Positions 44,884 through 56,800 of a stretch of DNA of 64,000 nt are shown here, piece by piece (within the stretch, counting starts at the first letter, position 1; each line of letters opens with the position of its first letter). The stretch is from Anthopleura xanthogrammica. Lineage: Eukaryota; Cnidaria; Anthozoa; Actiniaria; Actiniidae. The notes beneath the pieces were generated by a model that saw only the letters and a list, made by a program, of their open reading frames with translations, had not been told where the DNA came from and searched no databases. The translations under genes and the position numbers were made by a program. The stretch lies in the NCBI GenBank assembly GCA_964019055.1, contig OZ025219.1, positions 2,776,666 to 2,840,665 on the forward strand, read 5' to 3'.

Positions 44884-47800
44884 ATGCCAGGAATTGTCGT
44901 ATTTCGAAGACGATGGATGGTAGCCAGTGATGACTTTGTTATTCCTTTTTCAATTGCTTTCGTGGTACGCGGAATTTGGTGAGTAAAACCAGTAGTTTTT
45001 ATACCAAATTCATCCATATTCCACCTAACTTTATTGTCTTCATTTATAGCGTCTGACTCACTGTAATTATTCAAGTATAAATTTTCAGATATATATTTTA
45101 ATGAATTTTACTTTTGCCGTATCTTATGTACTATTCTGTCAATTTAACATTTTAGAATATTCTTATTAATTTACTGCCAAAAAAGCTTCGTCTACTCATT
45201 GTTTCACAAAAAACTCATAAACAATTGACTCTAATATTTTCAAATTAAAGAAGAATCCTCCCTCGATCGTTTAGTTATGAAATATTGGATATTTTCAAGT
45301 TCATCTGAAGCCTTAAAGAAGATGTACAAATTTATAAATTTCTTTTTTAAAAATGCTTTATTGTCCATCGCTTTTTTCACAGATGTATTTAAATCATTTG
45401 TCATTCCGCATCCTATTCCAATAACTTGGACATACGGTTCCGCTATCTTTGTATTTTTCATTTCTTTTACGATTCAAAAATGAATTTTATCTCAAAACTG
45501 AAATAGAAAAAAGCTTTCTGGATATAATTTTAGCCTATGGGATGTAGGTTGTTGAACAGGTTTTTTTTCTTTATTTCTGTAAATGTAAGCTATATGCAAA
45601 GCTTGCCACATCAAATATTCAACACTTCACAGTTTCTGTGGTTACAGCTTTAATCTTGGTTATTGGGAATACATTGTGTTAAAAAATCGTCTTGCAGATA
45701 TGTTGGGGGATCATATTACAGCTTAAAAAACGGGGGGAGGGGGGTGAAAAATACTCTTACACAGGGCCAAACGATGATACATTTTCTCCTCATCATTATA
45801 ATTTACATTCAGATGAATAATTATGAATGATTGGATTGTGGGCAGACGTTAGACAGTATGTATATACACATGCATTTACAAGTTTATACTGTTGGCTTGC
45901 GTGTCGTAATGGTTTGATATATTCTATCTTCTTTGTTTAGTATGCTTTTGTCCAAGTGTTTATAAAATTTTTTTGAAGACAATATTGCCATCAAGGATGT
46001 ATTGTACTTATAACTAGTGTGTTCTGGTAATATTTAGTGATTCTTTGTTTCAGTGTTATTATAGGTATACGTATTAAATTATAGATGCTTTCTACTATAT
46101 ATATAGCGCTAATATTGACCTTTTCTACTCATATTGTGAAAGCAAAGTTAATGAATATGATCTATAAATCCCACCTCAAATTAATACCTTTCATCATATT
46201 TATCCCTAAATTCAAAATATTTCATATTTTCAAAGGCATTTACTGTAATTTTTCTACCTGATCTTCATATATAGTAACTTATTGCTTTATCATGTAAGAA
46301 GATCTTTTTGTTTTTGTTCTGAAATGATTATTCATGAAGCCCTCAAACTTTTGAAGAAAAAAAATCCTCTTATTGTGACTATATTAGAATTATTAGCAGG
46401 TCCCTATTACTGCACCCTTTAAATATATGTTACGTATACATACAGGTGGTTTTGTGAAGAATTTCATGTTTTTTTACTCTTTTTCTGTGGTTTGCTATTG
46501 TTTCATTTTTTCAGAGTAAAACTTACTGAAAAACAGATGGTAACAGCTTTGTTATTGATCATGATAGTTTTTGTGTGATAAAATATCAGAATATCACATC
46601 TGTTTGTTTACAGATTGTGATATTCTGATATTCAAGATAACATGCATGTTTTTAATCTATTTTTAAACATTATAGTGTGCTTTACAATAACATAAATGGC
46701 TTGAGCATTTTACACACATACAATGTAATTGAAATATATTTTATACACTGAATTGAAATGTGGGAACCCAACATGATCGAATGTGAATATTTGTTCCGGA
46801 CTGACTAAAGTGTAGCCTCTCATACAATGTCATGTAAAAATGTTCACTTAATGTTTGAACCACATGACCACAAGGCTCAACAGTCGAGAACAATAGTTAT
46901 TTCAATTGGTTGCCTTATTTCAATTCAGTGTATATTTATACATATTATATACTGGGATTTTGAGGAAGATTGGAAAAAGTCCATGTTTAGAAACTGTACA
47001 TTTTATTTGTGAGGTGTTCAAATTCAGCACAAAAATATTTAATTTTCCTTCTGATAATGCTTAATCATAGAACACACACACACTCTACTTTGGCAGCCCA
47101 TAGCATGGCCATTAACTGATTTTTGTGGAGAGAGGAAAACTGTAGGACCCAAAGAAAAACTTTTGAAGCAGTGAGGAGAGAACCAACAAGCATTCAACTC
47201 TACTAACATACGACACTGAGCCTGGTGGGGCTCAAACTTGGGTCGCATTGGTGAGAGGCAAGCGCTCTCACCGCTATGCCATCCATACTTCCCATTATAG
47301 CCACATATATATATATATATCTGTAAGCAGATTTTACAGGTGTTGTGTAGATCTGCAGATCAAGACTGATGGCACCATTATTTAGTTTTTCACAGAATTC
47401 CGTGATTAGATTATCTCCAAGTTCTTGATCATTCATGTACACTTAGCTGATATGTTCCTGGCATAATAGACAAATACATCTAGAATTTTGTTATTAATAA
47501 TTATTTTGTCCGATCAAAAAATAACACTTGAAAAGTACATGTACTCTTAGTCTAAATAACTGACAGAAATGATGTATGGTCACATTATTGTTGAAGTTAT
47601 TAGTGAAAAAGTTTAAGAAAATGTGAACATTTTGAAATTGCTGTCATGAATAAAATATTATTACTTTATAGGCTTTTACTTATAAAGTGCAATTAATTTT
47701 TATTTTATATCTTCAATTTGTTCATCCTATGGTAGTATAATTTGGACTCATTAAGATAGACCAGCATGAAGTCTGAGAATGCCTCTCACAGGGTGGCACA

Positions 47801-50800
47801 GGGGTTAGGTGCGTGACGCCTGATTTGGCCTTTTTTTTGGACCGAGATTCAATCATGAAATACAAAAATATAAGTCAGTGACTCATGAATTTCAGTCCCC
47901 CCGTAATGCACGATCTGCTTATTTTGAAAACCGTGATTCATGAAAATTTGTATTACACACTAAATCCTTGTATCAACTGAAGGTTATTTATTAATCGTAT
48001 TTCGAAAATTCATTTAATGAAAAAATTGCCCGTGATTCGTGATCAATTCCTCCCTGTGCCAACCTGCTCAGAAGGCCTGCATATCCCACTTCCTTATCAG
48101 AAATTCACCCATCAGAATCAATCTTTTTCAAATTCTTAAAATATTGATATGCTTGTGTGTCCCTTTATTATAGACTCACTTGCTATTTCAGTGTAAGGTT
48201 ATATTCACAAACTCCATGCAATTACATTAAGGACGTTCGTGGGCAAATGCCAGTTGATACAAGGATGTAAAACACACAAAAGAAGCCAAAAATAGGTGGT
48301 CATCATGCAATCCTTCAAGTATTTTAATGACTTATTAATGAGTAGCATATATTTAGATTATTTTGGCACCTTTTTTGAGCTGTCATGCATCATCAAGTAG
48401 TGAAAACAAAAAATAATTCCTGTAAAAATTACGAATTATTTTTAGGGAAAAAAAAAAGTTATTTGAATTTCGATATCTGAATCGAACTCAGCAACTACCA
48501 ATTACTTCTAGAAATGACCAAAAAAAATTATATTGTTTATGAAAACAATTAATATTTATTAATATTTATTGAAAAATCTTGCCAATGCACAAGACAGTTT
48601 AATTTAGTGTACCATACTTCTACAAATGACCAAAAAAAAAAATTTTATTTTTTATAAAAAAAATAATATTTATTCCATAATTTAAAGTTTCAGCTCAATT
48701 TGAAAAATTTTCCCAATTGACAAGTTTAATTTCATGCAGGTTCCCCTTTCATAATTGCTTTGATGTTTTATTACATATAACTTTTATTTATTAACTTTTA
48801 AATTTAAAGGAGCGATCTTAGCCAAAAACATGATTAATTACTTCTTATAACTATTAATAATTAATTTTTTAAATAACAGTATTTGGAGACGTGCAGGGCA
48901 ATGAATTGAGCCTGTCATTTTACTGACAATTTTGTAAAAAATATGAACATTACTTGCTATTCCTAATGAAACAGTGCTTTGTATGCTGTCAAGATGCCAG
49001 AGTACATGACTGAAGCTCAGGAAGTGAAAATATAAAATTAGTTCTAACTTATAGATCACGCATGAAAAATGTTTTCCCATTTCAAACCTTATTTCCCATT
49101 CTACAGTATTGTATGCCAGATTGATAGCATAGGGAAGTAAAAAAATAAAAAATAACTCTTGAATATAGATCCTATATGCAAAAAAAGACTGACTTACATG
49201 TAGTACGTCGTGTGCATAATGTTTCCACATATTAATTATTATTAATTAATATAATAACAATTATTCACCAAAGTCAAGGTGATTATGATTATCAGCAAAT
49301 ATTTACCGAGCTACAAGTCCTTGACTGAAGTGATTAAGGAGTGAGGTGAATAATTATTGTTTTAGTATCAGCAGGGTTTGAAATTCCCACACGATAAATG
49401 TGAGTTGAAAAATTAATTACAAATATCGAATGAAAAGAAATTGAACTCGCATTTTCTAGCAAGTTTTCTTTTAAGAAAATAATGACAATTAATGCAAAGA
49501 AAATTAAGTATTTGTGTTTGCATTCAATCCATTTATCTTGTAGCTGCTCGATGCATAAGATAAGTTTATCTTGTCATTGAAAAAATGAAATTCTAACCCT
49601 GAGATGATTATTCAAAAACATCAATTTATTTCTAATTTTTTTCGTATTTTGAAAGAGGCTCGTATCAACAAACGAATAGTGCACAATCCTATTTTCACCT
49701 GTAGGTGATCATAGGGTAGTAGCCATGTTTCTTGTCATTTTTTTAAAATAAAAATCTCATTGTGTCTGACTATGTAATCTTTTACAGCAATTGAAGTTAC
49801 ATGTAAATAAAGCAGTGACGACTTTGTTTTCTCCTACTCAATTGATTCTAGCACACATAAATCGCACAAAAAAAAAAAAAAAGAACCATATGTCTTCCAG
49901 TTACATATATAGACTGTATACTCTGTGTTGTTCACAATTGCTTGTCTCTAAGTTCCGCCTTGACAACTGTTGTCAACGAGGGTGAAACTGGTCTATACTG
50001 TATATATATGCAACATATAGTACAGTATATCATGAATGATAATGAACACAGTAAATGATTATTCATGAATCATGAGTCTTTCCTGTAGCTCAGTGGTTGG
50101 AGTATCCGACTGGTATGCAGAAGGTTACTGCTTCGATCCCTAGCTATTAGGGACTTGGATTTTTTCCTAAGTTTCATTCAACTAGTGACAAATGAGAAAT
50201 TTGTTTTGAGTTTTATACTAAAATTTTTTACTTTCTTAGCTAATAAATATATTTCTCGTAATTTCTTTCTAGGATGATAATCCTTGCAGTGTCTCTTGGT
50301 ATCCACCATGGAATGCATCACAATCACTGGTCCAATGCCAAAGACGAACACTTATGCCAACAAACTATAGACTATTATATTGGTGGATACCTAGCTTTAC
50401 TATTTGCAACAAATATCATGGAAATATCAATAGCCTGGATGAGTGGAAAGGGTTCAATAATGGACACCGAACCCAGAAGTCTTATCCCTTCCCTACTCTA
50501 TGTACGTCTGATGCTATCAATTATAGAATTAGTATGGTTGTCAGTTGGCGTAAAATGGATATGGATTGATGCGAACTCATGTAAAATGACTGTTGAAATA
50601 TACATCGCAAAAGCAGTGGTTTTATTCAGCTGGATGTTTTTATTTATTGTCGCTGTTATTGTCTTCTGCACGTTCGATACTGCCGGTGAAACTTGGTTTG
50701 AAATGCAGCAAGCACAAAATGCTGGTTACTGCGTGGACTCTGTTGACGGCTCCCATAAGTACAAGTTACATATCACTCAGAAATACCAACGACGCTGGCA

Positions 50801-53800
50801 GGGATGTTTTCGGTATGCATTTTGTTGCCGAGGTGAAGGACAGGGTGATGAGAATGTCTATGTGTTTATTGGAAGGTAAGTCCATGATTCCTACACCACT
50901 GCTTGATTTACACACTGCTTTTTTGGTATGTACTATGTGTTACTTATTAGTAATCCACTAAAAAGGTGCATATTCTTGATTTTTTGAACCATGCTCCTCC
51001 CCCCCCCCCCCCCCCTCCATCACTCAAAATCCTAGAATTGTCCATGGCTTCTAAAGGAGTGGATAAACAATGCAATTTTTCATTCAACATTGCATGCAAT
51101 GTCACAATAATCAGATTGTACCATGTGACTAGCTCATGTATAGTGAGATTCATGCACGACGTTGCAATTGTAGAACTCATTTCTTCATTTTGCAACATCG
51201 CCCATGCTACCTGTATGTCACATGGGTGGTCAAAAAGTGTGATCTCTAATTTTTTTGTGACATTGCATGTAATGTCGCATGAAAAATCACATTGTGTATC
51301 TGCACCTCACCAATATTTTGTAATTATTATGTTAGATGATAGTAATGAAGCCCATTAAGTTATTGGATGTTTAATGTTTTTCCAGGACCTTATCAGAATA
51401 CTTCCATGATCTAGATGTAGTTCCTTCAGACTTTGCATCAGGTCTAGTGCTTTTGAGACGACATCAGAAATTTCAAGAAAAACTTGAACTGGAAAGAGCT
51501 TTGGAGGAGCGGCGAATCCAGGAAATGACCACTGTAAGTATAACAATGACACAGGCAAACACCTGCCATGATAATATGATGTATTATTGCTTAAGGACGT
51601 TCGCAGACAAAAAAGTTTCCCATGTTTTTTTCTTCAAACTTCGCATGGTGAAATAAGACCATTCATTCATCCTTAGAGTACAATCTGTGCTTGCGTATGT
51701 CATTATGCTTATGATTGCGTCGCTGGTGTGAACCAGGCTTAATAGGTAGATATTAGCAAAAAATGGAGAGGCTAAAAATCCTCAGCTCTTCACTGTCTGC
51801 CACCAAAGTTCATTTTGATGGCTCATTTTCTTTTGACTGTCATTGCAGGATGGTGTACCTTTAAAAAAGTCTTCATTAAGGTATCAACGTACCAACAATG
51901 CCCAGACTCTAAGACTGGATTGTAAGGTAAATATATAGTTCATTCACCAGATGACAGTCTGTAAGAGTCTATTTGCACTAGCTAACAGGTCATGTGACAC
52001 TACCCCCTTAAATTGATCAGCCATCTCAAAATGAACAGCAGAAATGAAAAGATCAAAAAAGGGCAAATGATTGAATGAGAGCGTGTTGTGTTTTGTGGGA
52101 GAGAAAACCCGGAGAAAACCCCTAAGAAAAACCCTAAGACCTAAAAAAACTCTGCTTACATGTGATGTGAAGTCTAGCAATTGAACCGGAAACTCCAGAA
52201 ACTTGTGTGAGGAGAGGGCACTACCACTACCTCACCCTTGATTTCACAGTAGTGACTGGTGAATCCTCTACTACTGTACAGGGTTCGGGTTAATCCAGAA
52301 ATCGTGCATTTTTACGCAAAACCAAAAAACTAAAAACAAAAAATGCATTTAAACAATTTGTTTGCCCGGGAACCGAGAGCTTCATTTCTTGCCATTGCAC
52401 TTACGAAAGAACGCGATGTAGAATCCCTTCAAATATGTTAGGGACCCCAATATGCCCAGACACATGGGTCCCAGGATGCACATTACAAAATCCTAACACA
52501 ATCCCTGACTATAGACTTGCTCCAAGCCGACCTCTCTGAGACTCTGACAGAGTCACAAGCGAAAGTGAGAAAACTAAAAAAAAGAAGAAGCGAACGTCAA
52601 AGTCGCAAGGGGTAAAATTGGCGGGAAACAAGTTGAAAAGGTCCTTTGTCCAGCGCGTGATCCTGGTTGGGCTGCCTGTGTTTTATTCAGCACGCGTGAG
52701 TCGAAGGTCGATCTGCACCACCCATGTGACAACTATTGTTTTCAATGGTTTTAGCACATGGAGCCCATTTTCCCGATTTTATTATAACCTTTTAGTTTTA
52801 TCTAAATTGGGCTCCCTGTGGTTTTTTAGCTGATTGTGCTTTTTGTTTCCACTTTACACAGGAGGAGCTTCTTCAGTACAAGGAGATTGCTTATTACATG
52901 AACTATGCCCTGGCAGCCTACGGATGGCCAATCTACATGAAAAGCCACATCTCTTGTGGATTCTGTAAACTGATAAAAAGTTTTAGATGTTGCTACTGCT
53001 GCCGGTCGCTTGACAAGAGGATCCACAAATCTGTCCTGGTGGAGGAAGACAACTGTTGCAGATGTCATTTCTCTGCTCTTAAAAGAATTGCTCATGTTCA
53101 TAACTCTGATGTTGTTTATTGCAGTTATCATAATTCTGTGAGTATTGCTGATTAAGTTACAAAATTAATGACTGAAAAAGTAAAAAATGTTTTTCGTATG
53201 AGTGGGAAACGTACGGTACTGACTTACAGCACGTACACGGTACGACCAGCATGCAGACCATCTTTTCTAGAATAGCTCTCGTATAAACTAGCGTCTTGCA
53301 AAAATGAAAATCAAGTTACAAGTGCATTACGGAGCGGTTTTCATACAAGTGAGAAACATACATGCGGTAACATTGAAATGGCTTCCCACAAAAATGGTTA
53401 TCGTATGAGTGGGAAACATACAGCATACGGTACTGACTTATAGGTACAGCACGTACACGGTACGGCACGGTACAGTACAACTTGGAATTTTCCGTATCGT
53501 TTCCCACTCATACGAAAACCGGTCTATCTTGTTTCTCGTTACAGATGTACAAGTCACCATTTTACGTGGCCCTCGATCATGTTAAGAAGTCTGTTGTGGT
53601 TGTTATCAGGGGAACTCTGTCTTTACAGGTTAGTGAACAGCAAATTTTAGCACTTTGCCAGGCTTGTTTGTTTGCATTAAAGCTATTTCTAAAAGTTAAG
53701 AAAATTCGGTTATCATCGCTGTGGGTCGTCGTCTACCGAACGTTATCTGAAGTTTTACATTATGCTTACTAACTTACTTACACCGGTATAAACTTCATGT

Positions 53801-56800
53801 TCGTCATAATTTATGTCATTTGCCAATATAGTTCAATAATCAAATACGGATATGAAGTACTTCCCGGTAAACTCGATGGCACAATGTCTTCTTAGAAGCA
53901 GTAGACCCAAAATGTTGAATACTGCATACTGAATAACGCATTCCAAGAACGAAATGCATTGTTAATCATGGTCATTCTTTTTCTCCTGGGTGTCTAAAAC
54001 ACGCAGGCAAATCTTTAAAGAATTGTTTGTTGTCTGGCAATCTTTTTGTAACCGACGCTTACTTGGATTCCAAAACACACAAGAACAACAATGCATTTCG
54101 GTCTTTGAATGCGCTGTTTTGTATGCAATATTATTCAGTTTTCAGTATTGAACGTTTTTGGAAAAAGCTTTATATACCGAAAAAAAAAGACAAAAATAAG
54201 ACGTGTCACACTCATAGGCTGCAGTACTAGTCAAATAGAGTGCTTTGTCAGGTGTTGAATCAAAGTGCATTCAGGCTGGTTGGATCTATCAGCTCCCCGC
54301 AGCCATCACGCAACGCTCCCTCCCCACAAACGGATCAGTGGGGAGGGAGTGTTGCGTGACAACACTAAAAACGGCTGTAGGGAAGACTAGTTATGTGCAC
54401 GCGAAGGATTAGGTTGTAAAAACGCGAACTCTTATGCGTATAATACTTTATTATTTACATTTATTTAGGATATCTTGACAGATTTTACAGTTGAGCCAGA
54501 AAGAATTCCTGTAGAGGGAGGTGATCCTTCTTGGTTTGGACATAAGGTAATAACACTCTCCTGACACTGCGTCATTGTGACTGTAATGATTATAGAAAAG
54601 GTGACACGGCCTCTAACATAGGCGAGAGCATGTACTTTACACGCGCAATGGTCTTGAAATCTGAAGACATTTTCGAGACGCCTTTTTATGCACCAGCATT
54701 GAAGAAGAGTTGCGCATATAAGATATGTGTTTGGACCGTCGTCTTGACAACGTGTTGCTATCTAATTACGTGGAGACCGCTGTTTTAATTACCACTTAGG
54801 GACGGTGAATATTGATGATCACAAGTAAGCACTGCTTGAGTATATGAATGTCTCTAAGTGTGAAGGGGCGCATTTGTATGTGATTATCTCAGCCATACTG
54901 CAGTGGCTTAGCAAAATTCCCCTACCTTGGGGCGATGTTCGTGTGTTTTGGCGCGAAAGTTCCCGCTCAATCCACAGAGCCCCATCACTATAAGTCATGG
55001 AGAGAATAGACCTTTGTCACGCAGCAGCCATAGCTATTCCCAAGAGAATTAAAGCCTTTGTTTTATAAACTCATCCCGAAGTGCTTGAAGGCGAGGCTAC
55101 GAGGGGAAATCTATTGCTTCCCCAGCCCGCATGACTGCCGCATGAGAGAGGTCTATGGAGAGAAACATTTAGCCATCCTGACATGGAATATTGTGGTGTA
55201 TGGAATTAAGTTTGACTTTTTTCATTTTCTTAACAAACACAGGGTATGGTACGATGTGCGATGTATATTGAGAAAAAACTAATCAATGAAGGCATTCTAC
55301 AGAAAGCTTTTAACGCTGACCCGGTAAGGATACAGTCATAAGACGAGGGAAATTGCTTGAACTCCGATACCATTGCATTGTCATGAATAACGCGACCCAG
55401 GCAAATACCTAAAACGTCTAAGTTCTTGGGTTCCGCCAAAATACAATACAATACAATACAATACAATAAAGATTTATTCCAGATGCAACTAAGTAGATAC
55501 ATATACAAAATATAAAAACTGGATAGAGCAGGCGAAACACTACAAAAATAACTAAAAAAAAGGGGCATCTAGAAAGGAAATTGAGAGGAAGTTAAGAGGT
55601 TATCCCTATGTAAAAACTCCCTAAAATGACAAACAAATAGACGAGCAAAATGGCGGATCTCCTTCTCAACCAATGGCAGCGCCCGAGTTATTTCAGTTAT
55701 CTGATGGAATCGCGATAATGTAGACTCAAATAGACCCCAAAGTAATCTTCCCAGTTGCAAAGTGTGGAAGTGCCAGGTTTCTTATTTTATTTCCGCAACA
55801 CTTAATATTTTTCGCGACACTTTAATTTTGCAATTTTTATAAAAACTAAAAACGTAAAATTAGGTGTCGCTAAAATTTCATATATAAAGTATAAAATGAT
55901 GCGTTTTGCGATGTAACTGTTTTACATTGTATTGTTTATACAAATAATGTGTTCTTATTGTTCACCTCCCGACAGGACTGCGGTAACCAGAACTATCGTC
56001 TTATTCTGCTTGGTCACTCACTTGGTGCTGGTACAGCAGCTATCTTAGCTTTTCTTTTACGTCCCCGATATCCTGATCTGTTCTGTTACGCCTACTCTCC
56101 CCCTGGGGCAAACCTCAGCCTTTCTGCTGCTAAATATGCAAGAGAGTTTGTCATTTCTGTCGTTGTTGGCAAGGATATGATACCACGGTATGTAGACACG
56201 AGTGCGATATATCGCGCAATCGTATCATAACATGACACAGGTGTGTTAAAACGCGCGCACTGATTGGTTTATCAGCGCACACGAGCCTACATCATAACAT
56301 AACACAGGTGTGTTAAAACCGCGCACTGATGGCTTATCAGCGCACACGAGCCTACATCATAACATAACACAGGTGTGTTAAAACACGCGCACTGATTGGT
56401 GTATCAGCGCACACGAGCCTAGATCATAACATAACACAGTTGTATTATAACACGTGTACTCTGATTGGTTTATCAGCAGCTTACGAGCCTAGATCATAAC
56501 AAAACACAGTTGTATTATAACACGTGTACTCTGATTGGTTTATCAGCAGCTTACGAGCCTAGATTATAACATAACACAGTTGTATTATAACACGTGTAAT
56601 CTGATTGGTTTATCAGCGCACACAAGCCTATATCATAACATAACACAGTTGTGTTATAACACGCACTCTGATTGGTTTATCAGCGCACACAAGCCTACAT
56701 GTAGCTAACTCAATGCGTGCAATGGATTTGGAAATTAATATTTTGAAAACCATAGTAGACAATTAATACTTTCCTCCTCAAAATGTTTAGGTTATTCATA

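Larger units (their letters stand above)
44979..50272. other. DAGL intron 1 (5.3 kb)
   Basis: AT-rich. Contains a strong hairpin (46574–46634), a nearby inverted repeat (about 46,730–46,960), a SINE (47060–47292), (AT)n, a TTAAGGACGTTCG end (48,232), a dispersed element (49377–49604) and a tRNA-like stretch (50085–50160). No alternative DAGL exon recognised. Confidence 0.65.

Noticed and set aside
50085..50160. Possible tRNA gene in DAGL intron 1
   Set aside because: A box convincing, but the D and T arms do not fold well and the 3' side runs into T-rich SINE-like sequence.
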